From: Pseudomonas viridiflava
GTDB lineage: Bacteria; Pseudomonadota; Gammaproteobacteria; Pseudomonadales; Pseudomonadaceae
Assembly (NCBI RefSeq): GCF_900585905.1
Contig: NZ_UTVH01000034.1
Coordinates: 675,606-739,605 of the forward strand
Length of the DNA: 64,000 bases
Direction: 5' to 3'
A program made the translations under genes and the position numbers. A model generated the notes under the pieces. That model saw only the letters and a program-made list of their open reading frames with translations. It was not told the origin of the DNA and ran no database searches. Positions 8,839 to 16,931 of this stretch are shown piece after piece (position 1 is the stretch's first letter; each line of letters begins with the position of its first letter).

Positions 8839-9555
8839 TCATCGATAGGTGATGAGTTGCGGTGAATTCATCAGCTGTAAATGGGTGTGATCGTTGAATG
8901 CTGCAAGGGATACTTCGCCGCCCCTGAACTTGAGCTGGCTGAGCGAGGTATTGACGATGTGCCAGTTGAGCTCGAACGCCTGCAGCGCGGGCATGTGCGT
9001 GATCAGGTGGAGCAGGGCAGTGATGGTGCCGCCTGAGGTAAACACGGCAATTCGTTCTCCCGCACGGGCCCGTTCCAGCAGGCGCGCCAGCCCGGCCTGC
9101 ACCTGGGCCACGAACGCAGCCCAGCTTTGCAGGCCTGGCACGTCGTATTCGCCGCTCAGCCAGCGGGCCACGATCAAAGCAAACAGACGCTGGAATTCAC
9201 TGCGGTTGTCGCCCGCATTGCGCATGGTTTCCAGAGCACCGGGCTCGTCGTCCATCATTGCTGGCAGCAGGGAACGGATGGTCGCATCGGCATCGAATTC
9301 GTCGAAGGCGGTGTCGACCTCAAGGCTGGCAGCTGATAACCCGGCGGCGCGCAGGGCCTCGAACGTGAGCTCGGCGGTGTGTTGCTGGCGGCGCAAATCA
9401 CCGCTCACGCAGCGATCGAAGCCTGAGCCGAGTCGCACCAGATGGTCCCCGAGCACTTGCGCCTGGCGAATGCCGATCGGTGACAACACGTCGTAATCAT
9501 CGGCACCGAAGGAGGCCTGGCCATGTCGAATCAGGTAGATGCTGCCCACGTCCAT
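8839..9555 (-). CDS. histidine phosphatase family protein
   Basis: A 238-residue branch-1 histidine phosphatase (phosphoglycerate-mutase-like). The N-terminal RHG motif holds the nucleophile H11 (LIRHGQASFG), the acidic loop is around residue 80, and the second catalytic His region lies in the C-terminal half near FTSGGTITALLHLI. The expected TSGG replaces the SHGG variant seen in many relatives. The substrate cannot be inferred. It heads a unit with SCP2. ATG 9555 is preceded by AGGA at a 5-nt spacing. Confidence 0.9.
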   Translation of the reverse strand: MDVGSIYLIRHGQASFGADDYDVLSPIGIRQAQVLGDHLVRLGSGFDRCVSGDLRRQQHTAELTFEALRAAGLSAASLEVDTAFDEFDADATIRSLLPAMMDDEPGALETMRNAGDNRSEFQRLFALIVARWLSGEYDVPGLQSWAAFVAQVQAGLARLLERARAGERIAVFTSGGTITALLHLITHMPALQAFELNWHIVNTSLSQLKFRGGEVSLAAFNDHTHLQLMNSPQLITYR

Positions 9556-9743
9556 CGAGTCCTGCAGCGTTGAAGTTTTGCGAGATTAGGAGGATGGCGC
9601 AGGCGTGTCAACGGAAAAACATACGCTTGTTTGAATCGCTTGGTTGAAACGATTGTCGACTGGTCGCCAGCAGATCGCGTCGGTATGCTGAGGCCCATCC
9701 GCGACCCCCGCATGGCGGGGCGCAAGCCAACTGAGGAGTCACT

Positions 9744-10766
9744 GTGGAGTTTTTAGCCGATTACGCCAGCTTCCTGGCCAAGACGGTCACCCTGGTCATC
9801 GCGATCGTTGTCGTGCTAGTGGCTATCGCGTCGATGCGCGGCAAGGGTCGGCGCCGTACCTCCGGGCAACTGCAAGTCACCCGGCTCAATGATTTCTACA
9901 AAGGGCTGCGCGAGCGTCTTGAGCAATCATTATTGGGCAAGGCCCAGCTGAAAGTGTTGCGCAAGGAGCAAGGCAAGGCGCTGAAGAAAGAGAAGAAGGC
10001 CCCGGCAGCGAAGTCCAAAGTTTACGTGCTGGATTTCGATGGCGACATCAAGGCATCTGCCACTGAAAGCATGCGCCACGAGATCACCGCGCTGCTGACC
10101 CTGGCCACCGACAAGGATGAGGTTGTGCTGCGTCTGGAAAGCGGCGGTGGCATGGTCCACAGCTACGGGCTGGCGTCCTCGCAACTGGCGCGCATCCGCC
10201 AGGCCGGTATTCCGCTGACAGTCTGCATCGACAAGGTTGCCGCCAGCGGCGGTTACATGATGGCGTGCATCGGCGACAAGATCATCAGCGCACCCTTCGC
10301 CATCCTGGGATCCATTGGCGTTGTGGCGCAACTGCCCAACGTCAATCGGCTGTTGAAGAAGCACGACATCGACTTCGAAGTGCTGACCGCTGGCGAGTAC
10401 AAGCGAACGCTGACGGTATTTGGCGAAAATACCGAGAAAGGACGGGAGAAATTTCAGCAGGACCTGGACATCACCCACGACCTGTTCAAGAATTTTGTCG
10501 CCCGTTATCGTCCACAGCTGGCGATTGACGAAGTGGCGACCGGTGAAGTCTGGCTGGGCATGGCGGCAGTGGACAAGCAACTGGTCGATGAACTGATGAC
10601 CAGTGATGAGTACCTGGCGACCCGGGCGAAGACGGCTGACGTTTTTCATCTTCATTACGTGCAGCGCAAGAGCCTGCAGGAGCGGATGGGCATGGCCGCC
10701 ACCAGTTCCCTGGACCGGCTGTTGCTGGGCTGGTGGAGCCGATTGACCCATCAGCGCTTCTGGTAA
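9744..10766 (+). CDS. sohB: inner-membrane serine protease SohB (signal peptide peptidase A family)
   Basis: A 340-residue S49 family peptidase with an N-terminal membrane anchor (about 10-30), a lysine-rich linker (70-92) and an N-terminal SohB domain followed by the S49 fold. The Ser/Lys dyad is S168 (VAASGGYMMA) and K220 (TAGEYKRTLT). The family degrades membrane-embedded or periplasmic peptides. The start is GTG with GAGGAG upstream. It is monocistronic and ends at a strong bidirectional terminator. Confidence 0.95.
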   Translation: MEFLADYASFLAKTVTLVIAIVVVLVAIASMRGKGRRRTSGQLQVTRLNDFYKGLRERLEQSLLGKAQLKVLRKEQGKALKKEKKAPAAKSKVYVLDFDGDIKASATESMRHEITALLTLATDKDEVVLRLESGGGMVHSYGLASSQLARIRQAGIPLTVCIDKVAASGGYMMACIGDKIISAPFAILGSIGVVAQLPNVNRLLKKHDIDFEVLTAGEYKRTLTVFGENTEKGREKFQQDLDITHDLFKNFVARYRPQLAIDEVATGEVWLGMAAVDKQLVDELMTSDEYLATRAKTADVFHLHYVQRKSLQERMGMAATSSLDRLLLGWWSRLTHQRFW

Positions 10767-10791
10767 GCACTGTTGCCTGCGGCGACGCGCG

Positions 10792-10829
10792 AAAAAAAAC
10801 CGGGCCACTGACGTAGTCCGGTTTTTTTT
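10792..10829. terminator. bidirectional terminator between sohB and the cysI operon
   Basis: Eight A residues plus CCGG (10792-10803) pair with CCGG plus eight T residues (10818-10829). Both strands therefore end in a T tract after a GC stem. It serves the convergent sohB (plus) and the DUF934 gene (minus). Confidence 0.9.
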
Positions 10830-10843
10830 GCTCAGGTTTTACT

Positions 10844-11338
10844 TCAGCGTCTGCGAAACAGCGGCAGTGGCTCGTCGGTGGCAGCCTGATAGGTCACTGA
10901 AAAATCCTTGAGACCTTCCAGGGCTTCATGAGGGTCCTTGTCGGCGCGAACGGCAAACGCGTCGAAGCCGCAGCGGCTCATATAGAACAGTTGATCACGC
11001 AGCACATCGCCAATAGCCCGCAACTCGCCTTTGTAGCCGTAGCGATCACGCAGCAGGCGTGCGTTGGAGTAGCTGCGCCCGTCAGTGAACGCGGGGAAAT
11101 TCAGCGCGATGACCTGGAATTTGTGCACGTCATCCACCAGCTCTTCGGCTTCTTCGTCGCTGTCCAGCCAGACACCCAGGCCGCCATCGCGGGCTTGCAG
11201 GGCATGGCCGTGCTCGCGCCAGAGCGACAGCGGCACGATCAGGTCGTCGCAGTTGGGCAGCTCATCGAAGGACGTTTCCTTGGGCAGCAGGTGCCAGGTT
11301 TCATCGATGACCTGGTTGTTCTTAATGATTCGCTGCAT
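10844..11338 (-). CDS. DUF934 protein, partner of sulfite reductase
   Basis: A 164-residue cytoplasmic protein of the DUF934 family (residues about 40-150), with an acidic segment DSDEEAEEL and a core around FTDGRSYSNARLLRDRYGY. Genes of this family sit directly downstream of the cysI-type sulfite/nitrite reductase in Pseudomonas, and the function is assumed to be accessory to assimilatory sulfite reduction. I chose ATG 11338, which begins MQRIIKNNQVID, rather than the longer upstream frame, which is simply cysI sequence in another frame. It overlaps the 3' end of cysI by 17 nt. Confidence 0.9.
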   Translation of the reverse strand: MQRIIKNNQVIDETWHLLPKETSFDELPNCDDLIVPLSLWREHGHALQARDGGLGVWLDSDEEAEELVDDVHKFQVIALNFPAFTDGRSYSNARLLRDRYGYKGELRAIGDVLRDQLFYMSRCGFDAFAVRADKDPHEALEGLKDFSVTYQAATDEPLPLFRRR

Positions 11339-12980
11339 AGACGCGCTCCTTGAAGGGATCGATGCCGATACGTTGGAAGGTGTCGATGAAGCGTTCGTCT
11401 TCGTTGCGTTTCTCGACATACACGTCAATCAACTTCTCGATGACGTCAGGCATGGCGTCCTGGGCGAAGGACGGCCCGAGGATCTTGCCCAGGCTGGCGT
11501 CGCGGCTGGCACTGCCGCCCAGTGAAACCTGGTAGAACTCCTCGCCTTTCTTGTCCACGCCCAGAATGCCGATGTGGCCGACGTGGTGATGACCGCAGGC
11601 GTTCATGCAGCCAGAGATGTTCAGGTCCAGTTCGCCTATATCGAACAGGTAATCGAGATCGTCGAAGCGGCGCTGAATCGACTCGGCAATGGGAATCGAC
11701 TTGGCGTTGGCCAGGGAGCAGAAATCCCCGCCGGGGCAGCAGATGATATCGGTCAGCAAACCGACGTTGGGGGTGGCAAAACCCTGCTCGCGCAGTTCGC
11801 CCCAGAGCGCAAAGAGCTGGCTCTGCTCGACGTCGGCGAGAATGATGTTCTGCTCGTGAGAAGTACGCAGTTGGCCAAAGCTGTAGCGGTCAGCCAGATC
11901 GGCGACGCTGTCGAGCTGCTTGTCGGTGATGTCCCCCGGCGCAACGCCGGTGGGTTTGAGCGACAGCGTCACGGCGACGTAGCCCGGCTTTTTGTGAGCC
12001 AGGGTGTTGCGCGTGCGCCAGCGGGCAAAGCCCGGGTGCTGTGCATCGAGCGCCGCCAGTTCGTCGTTGTAGGCGGGCAATGCCTGGTACTGCGGGTCAA
12101 CGAAGTGCCTGGAGACCCGATGCACTTCGGCATCGGTCAACGTGGTCTGACCGCCGCGCAGGTGGACCATTTCAGCCTCGACCTTTTCGGCGAACACTTC
12201 CGGGGTCAGCGCCTTGACCAGAATCTTGATCCGCGCCTTGTACTTGTTATCTCGCCGGCCATAGCGGTTGTAGACCCGCAGGATGGCGTCGAGGTAGCTC
12301 AACAGGTCTTGCCACGGCAGGAATTGATTGATGAACGCGCCCACCACCGGCGTACGCCCCAGGCCGCCGCCGACCAGCACTCGGAAACCGAGCTCGCCCG
12401 CGTCATTGCGCACAGGTTCCAGCCCGATATCGTGCACTTCAATAGCGGCGCGGTCGCTGGCGGCGCCATTAATGGCGATCTTGAACTTGCGTGGCAGGTA
12501 GGCGAACTCAGGGTGGAAGGTCGTCCACTGCCGAACGATTTCACACCATGGCCGCGGATCTACCACTTCATCGGCCGCAACCCCGGCGAACTGGTCAGTG
12601 GTGACGTTGCGCAGGCAGTTGCCGCTGGTCTGAATCGCGTGCATCTGCACGGTTGCCAGCTCGGCCAGAATGTCGGGAATGTCTTCCAGGGCGGGCCAGT
12701 TGAACTGCACATTCTGCCGTGTGCTGATGTGTGCGTAGCCCTTGTCATAATCGCGGGCGATTTTCGCCATCATCCGCGTCTGGCGTGACGTCAGTTGGCC
12801 GTACGGCACAGCGACACGCAGCATCGGTGCGAAGCGCTGGATATAGAGGCCATTTTGCAGGCGCAGCGGGCGGAACTCTTCTTCGCTGAGTTCTCCTGCC
12901 AGGTAACGGCGGGTCTGATCGCGGAACTGCTTTACGCGGTCCTCGATGATCCGCTGGTCGTACTCGTCATATACGTACAT
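11322..12980 (-). CDS. cysI: assimilatory sulfite reductase hemoprotein (nitrite/sulfite reductase family)
   Basis: A 552-residue siroheme/[4Fe-4S] reductase with two ferredoxin-like half-domains. The metal-binding cysteines are C415 and C421 (CPGGDFC) and C458 and C462 (CMNAC). The N-terminal block around HISTRQNVQFNW is typical of the sirohaem pocket. It reduces sulfite to sulfide for cysteine synthesis, and matches the single-polypeptide CysI of P. aeruginosa type, followed by DUF934. A role in nitrite reduction is less likely, as no nitrate/nitrite genes are nearby. Expression is likely from the 12981-13251 region. Confidence 0.93.
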   Translation of the reverse strand: MYVYDEYDQRIIEDRVKQFRDQTRRYLAGELSEEEFRPLRLQNGLYIQRFAPMLRVAVPYGQLTSRQTRMMAKIARDYDKGYAHISTRQNVQFNWPALEDIPDILAELATVQMHAIQTSGNCLRNVTTDQFAGVAADEVVDPRPWCEIVRQWTTFHPEFAYLPRKFKIAINGAASDRAAIEVHDIGLEPVRNDAGELGFRVLVGGGLGRTPVVGAFINQFLPWQDLLSYLDAILRVYNRYGRRDNKYKARIKILVKALTPEVFAEKVEAEMVHLRGGQTTLTDAEVHRVSRHFVDPQYQALPAYNDELAALDAQHPGFARWRTRNTLAHKKPGYVAVTLSLKPTGVAPGDITDKQLDSVADLADRYSFGQLRTSHEQNIILADVEQSQLFALWGELREQGFATPNVGLLTDIICCPGGDFCSLANAKSIPIAESIQRRFDDLDYLFDIGELDLNISGCMNACGHHHVGHIGILGVDKKGEEFYQVSLGGSASRDASLGKILGPSFAQDAMPDVIEKLIDVYVEKRNEDERFIDTFQRIGIDPFKERVYAANH

Positions 12981-13251
12981 ATCGGTCCTGTCTCAGGCAA
13001 TTGCCACGGTAAATCAGCGCGCACGGCCGCGCACTCCCTACGGAGCCGGGGAAAGATACCAGTTTGCGGTTATGCGCAAAAGTAGAGTTTGAGTATATGT
13101 AAAGAACCAAAAGTACTAAGCAAACAGCAAAGCTACGATAACCCTGCTTGTGATGCGGGCATCTCTGGACTTAACTGAGCATGTCGAGGAAATACACCCC
13201 TCGACGCCGCCGTGCAGCCACTATAAAAAAACAGACAAGAGGCGTTAATTG

Positions 13252-13365
13252 ATGAGCAACCATTCCAAACTGTCCAAGCCTGAGAGTCATGTCGACCGCT
13301 GGGCCATCCTGTTTATTGTCATTCTGGTAGTTGGCGTTGCGGTGTTCTGGATGGGGCATGGCTGA
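13252..13365 (+). CDS. 37-residue single-pass membrane microprotein
   Basis: This short ORF opens with ATG 8 nt after a clear AAGAGG ribosome site and ends at TGA 13365. The product has a charged N-terminal half (MSNHSKLSKPESHVDRW) and one hydrophobic helix at about 18-34, ending MGHG. The gene lies alone between the divergent cysI promoter region and xthA. Codon use and the ribosome site look genuine. I do not recognise a named family. The charged-then-helix layout implies a small inner-membrane protein, possibly regulating a membrane complex (inference). Confidence 0.7.
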   Translation: MSNHSKLSKPESHVDRWAILFIVILVVGVAVFWMGHG

Positions 13366-13452
13366 CCGGCTGATCAAATCATCCTGTCCACTTGGTCTGG
13401 GTAGTGACTGCACTGACAGCTGCCCGTGTGTGGGGGCACGCGGCCCCGCGCC

Positions 13453-14265
13453 TCAGCTCAGTTCCAGCCAGATCGGGGCGTGGTCTGAAGGTTTCTCCAT
13501 GCCGCGCAGTTCATAGTCGACGCCTGCCGCCTTGATCCGTGACTGCAAAGCCTGGGAGGTCATGATCAGGTCAATCCGCAGGCCCCGCTTGGGTTGATCT
13601 TCGAAGCCGCGACTGCGGTAGTCGAACCAGCTGAACTGATCAACCACTTCGGGGTACAGATAACGGAAGCTGTCTACCAGACCCCAGTTCTTCAGGCGTG
13701 CCATCCACTCACGCTCTTCGGGCAGAAAGCTGCACTTGCCGGTCTTCAGCCAGCGCTTGGCGTTGTCTGCGCCAATGCCGATGTCGCAATCTTCGGGAGA
13801 AATATTGACGTCACCCATCACGACCAGCGGCTGATCATTGCTGAAGCGTGTTTCCAGCAGCGTTTGCAAATCGTCGTAGAAGCGTTGCTTGGCCGGAAAC
13901 TTGGTGGGGTGGTCGCGGCTTTCGCCCTGGGGGAAATAACCATTCATGATGGTGATGGGCTGGCCATTATCGTCAGCAAAAGTGCCCCAGATAAACCGCT
14001 TTTGAGCCTCTTCGTCATCGCCTTCGAAACCCTTGTGCAGCGCCAGTGGCATCTTGCGTGAGAGCAGGGCAACACCGTAATGGCCTTTCTGTCCATGGAA
14101 ATGCACGTGATAGCCCAGCGCCTCGACCTCGGCCTGAGGGAACTGCTCATCCGACACCTTGGTTTCCTGCAGACCGATGACGTCGGGTTGATGCTTTTCA
14201 ATCAGCGCCGCCAGCTGATGAGGGCGGGCACGCAGCCCGTTGATGTTGAAACAGACGATCTTCAT
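13453..14265 (-). CDS. xthA: exodeoxyribonuclease III
   Basis: A 270-residue EEP-fold AP endonuclease / 3'-exonuclease. Diagnostic residues are N7 in FNINGLRA, E34 in LQETKV, the GDVNISPED metal/catalytic loop and the terminal SDHAPI with D261 and H262. It nicks abasic sites and trims 3' blocks in base excision repair. Length matches E. coli XthA. ATG lies at the start of [10 protein letters not shown]. It is monocistronic and divergent from the GNAT gene. Confidence 0.96.
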   Translation of the reverse strand: MKIVCFNINGLRARPHQLAALIEKHQPDVIGLQETKVSDEQFPQAEVEALGYHVHFHGQKGHYGVALLSRKMPLALHKGFEGDDEEAQKRFIWGTFADDNGQPITIMNGYFPQGESRDHPTKFPAKQRFYDDLQTLLETRFSNDQPLVVMGDVNISPEDCDIGIGADNAKRWLKTGKCSFLPEEREWMARLKNWGLVDSFRYLYPEVVDQFSWFDYRSRGFEDQPKRGLRIDLIMTSQALQSRIKAAGVDYELRGMEKPSDHAPIWLELS

Positions 14266-14481
14266 GGCGGCTCCGGAGCAAAAGAGGCGATGCTAGCCGA
14301 CCCGTCGCTTGATCGCCAGCGCCAGGGGCGAGCGCGAGGTGTCAAAGCGGACGCCGGCCTGTGCAAACGGCTCAACCGGGTCGGCTGCGCAAGGTCGGTG
14401 GAACTGTCGCGTCGGGCCGGGACTCGAAGGCCTACAACAGCAAGGCGGCGCCTTTCGCGTGGTCATTCAGAGGTTTGCTTG

Positions 14482-15132
14482 ATGTCAGAATCGTTTGCCA
14501 CCCCGGCTGAAGTCCGCGAGCTCGACAGCGGCTACTCGAAAGAGACCCGCGCCCTGCTTTTTCAAGCCTACCGGGACGATTCGGCGTTTGCTTACCTGTT
14601 CAATTCGCGTCGGGCAGGTTTTGACCAGCGCGTTCGGGCGACCATCAAGGCGCTGGTCAAGCAGCATTTCCTGCAAGATTTGCCCGCCATCGGCCTGTTC
14701 ATCGACGATCGGCTGGTGGCAGTGGCCCTGGTGGCGCCGCCGCAGCGTCGCCTGGGCATCACTGAAAGCTGGGCCTGGCGTCTGCAGATGGTGCTCACGG
14801 CAGGATTCAATTGCACTCGGCGTTACCTGGAATACCACAACGCCGTAATGGCCTGCCTGCCCACCGAATCAGTGCACGTATTGCCGCTGATGGCCGTTCA
14901 CAAGGTCTTTCACAGCGACGCACTGGAAGAGCAGCTATTTGCCGAAATTCAGGCCTGGTGCGGGCAGGATGCGGCTTCCCAAGGCGTGGTGCTCGATACC
15001 AGCAGCCGTCGAGATCCTGCGTTCTTTGAACGACAGGGTTATCAGGAAATCGGCGAAATCGATGTAGGACCTGTACGGGAGCGCGTGTTCTTTCATCCCA
15101 ACCCCAAGGTTTCATTGAGCGCCGAGCTGTAA
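14482..15132 (+). CDS. GNAT family N-acetyltransferase
   Basis: A 216-residue protein with an overall GNAT layout. A beta-strand pair GLFIDDRLVAVALV is followed by a long helical insert. The C-terminal segment VVLDTSSRRDPAFFERQGYQ matches the usual acyltransferase strand-5/helix end with the F-E-R-Q-G-Y signature. The acetyl-CoA pyrophosphate loop is not canonical, so activity is inferred from the fold. I chose ATG 14482, with AGAGG upstream; the open frame extends further 5' only through xthA antisense sequence. The substrate is unknown. Confidence 0.85.
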   Translation: MSESFATPAEVRELDSGYSKETRALLFQAYRDDSAFAYLFNSRRAGFDQRVRATIKALVKQHFLQDLPAIGLFIDDRLVAVALVAPPQRRLGITESWAWRLQMVLTAGFNCTRRYLEYHNAVMACLPTESVHVLPLMAVHKVFHSDALEEQLFAEIQAWCGQDAASQGVVLDTSSRRDPAFFERQGYQEIGEIDVGPVRERVFFHPNPKVSLSAEL

Positions 15133-15197
15133 GCGCATGATGCCGATGGTTATTCCCGGTTCCGGTGATTGTCGCCGCGCGTGTTAGCATTTGGCCC

Positions 15198-16931
15198 ATG
15201 AAGCTTTTCAAATCGTACGCCAGTGGTCTGGCTCTGAGCCTTATCTGCGCTTCGGTTTACGCCGAGGCGCAACTTGACGTGCGTGTCTCGCCAGCCAATC
15301 CGCAGCTCAAGGCCAACGTCGAGGGCTACATTGGTGCGCCTGGCGAGCGCGATGGGGAAAGTCTGAAACACTTCAGCCTTGGCGCTGAGGAGCAGGCTCA
15401 ACGCGCCGCTCAGGCCCTCGGCTATTACCAGGCCAGAATCGACAGCGAAGTGCGTACCCACAAAAATCAGCCGCCTCGCCTGATCATGACCATTGACTCC
15501 GGTGAGCCTGTCCACCTGCGCACGGTGGATATCAGAGTGCAGGGCGAAGCGGCATCGCTCAAAGCTTTTCGAGTGCCCAAGGGCAACGTGTTGCAGAGCG
15601 GTGCGGTGCTCAATCACGGGCACTATGAAGATGCCAAGCGCCTGATCCAGAACCAGGCGTCTCGTTACGGGTTTTTCTCCGGGCGCTTCACCAGCCAGCG
15701 CCTGTCGGTGGATCCGGCCGCAGGTGTCGCAGACATCGAGCTGGTTTACGACAGTGGCCCGCGTTACACCCTGGGCAAGGTCAGCTTCAGTGGTGATGCC
15801 CCGTTCGATGATGATCTGTTACGGCGCATGGTGCCGTTCAAGGAAAACACGCCCTATGATTCCGAGCTGATTGCCGAGCTCAATCAGGCGATGCAGACCA
15901 GCGGCTATTTTGAAGGTGTACGCGTGGATGCCGCGCCAACGGCCGCCGTCAACCAGGCGATCCCGGTGACGGTGCAGCTCGACACCCGCAAACCCCGCAC
16001 CATGGGCCTGGGCCTGGGTTACTCCACTGATGTGGGGCCGCGAGGCAAGGTCAACTGGACGCGGCACTGGGTCAACCCACAAGGGCACAGTTACGGCATC
16101 GAGAGCGAATTGTCTGCCCCTCGGCAGAACATCGGCCTGTGGTACGACGTGCCGCTGGATCCGCCCCTGACCGACAAGCTGCGCTACGCAGGCGGGTATC
16201 AATATGAGGAACTGGCAGGCACCGATACCCTCAGCAAGCTGCTGACCGTCGGGCCGGAATGGCACAGCAGGCTGCCCAGCGGGTGGGAACGGGTGATATC
16301 GCTGAAATGGCAGCGCGAAGAGTATCAGCTGGGCAACGATTCCGGCCTCAGCACCTTGCTGATGCCTGGCATCAGCTACTCGTTCCTGCGCAGCGACAAC
16401 CGAATCGACCCTAACCGGGGCTACCGCATCCAGTTCGACGCGCAGGCGGCCAAGGAAGGGCTGATGTCTGATTCAAACCTGCTGCACGGCAACGTGCTGC
16501 TAAAGGGCTTGACCACGGTGTGGGATAACCACCGGTTCCTGGCGCGCGCCCAGTTGGGCGGCAACGCCACCAATGGCTACAAGTCGATTCCGCCATCGCT
16601 GCGTTTCTTTGCCGGGGGTGATCAGAGTGTGCGGGGTTATGACTACCAGACACTGACCCCGGAGAACTCCGACGGCGATCGTATCGGCGGACGCTACATG
16701 ATCGCAGGCAGCCTGGAATATCAGTACACCATCGCCCCGAAGTGGCGCGTGGCGACGTTTGTCGATCAGGGCAACTCGTTCAACAACCTCGATCTTGCGG
16801 ACTTGAAAACCGGCGTCGGCGTCGGTATCCGCTGGGTTTCGCCGGTGGGGCCGCTGCGGCTTGATCTGGCCCATGCGCTGGATGACGACGGCGGCGTGCG
16901 TCTGCACTTTTCCATGGGCCCTGAACTATGA
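15198..16931 (+). CDS. tamA: TamA, Omp85-family outer-membrane assembly factor
   Basis: A 577-residue precursor with a signal peptide (about 1-24, ending VYAEA), three POTRA-type modules (about 25-260) and a 16-strand Omp85 barrel (about 265-577). The conserved late motif GGDQSVRGYDYQ corresponds to the L6 VRGF/Y loop, and the terminal strand ends in FSMGPEL. TamA works with TamB in autotransporter and outer-membrane protein assembly and in phospholipid transport to the outer membrane. It overlaps tamB by 4 nt (ATGA), so the two are coupled. I chose the ATG that begins MKLFKSYASG. Confidence 0.95.
   Translation: MKLFKSYASGLALSLICASVYAEAQLDVRVSPANPQLKANVEGYIGAPGERDGESLKHFSLGAEEQAQRAAQALGYYQARIDSEVRTHKNQPPRLIMTIDSGEPVHLRTVDIRVQGEAASLKAFRVPKGNVLQSGAVLNHGHYEDAKRLIQNQASRYGFFSGRFTSQRLSVDPAAGVADIELVYDSGPRYTLGKVSFSGDAPFDDDLLRRMVPFKENTPYDSELIAELNQAMQTSGYFEGVRVDAAPTAAVNQAIPVTVQLDTRKPRTMGLGLGYSTDVGPRGKVNWTRHWVNPQGHSYGIESELSAPRQNIGLWYDVPLDPPLTDKLRYAGGYQYEELAGTDTLSKLLTVGPEWHSRLPSGWERVISLKWQREEYQLGNDSGLSTLLMPGISYSFLRSDNRIDPNRGYRIQFDAQAAKEGLMSDSNLLHGNVLLKGLTTVWDNHRFLARAQLGGNATNGYKSIPPSLRFFAGGDQSVRGYDYQTLTPENSDGDRIGGRYMIAGSLEYQYTIAPKWRVATFVDQGNSFNNLDLADLKTGVGVGIRWVSPVGPLRLDLAHALDDDGGVRLHFSMGPEL

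Noticed and set aside
11574..12788. 404-residue open frame antisense to cysI
   Set aside because: No recognisable motif and no ribosome site; a shadow of the cysI coding frame.
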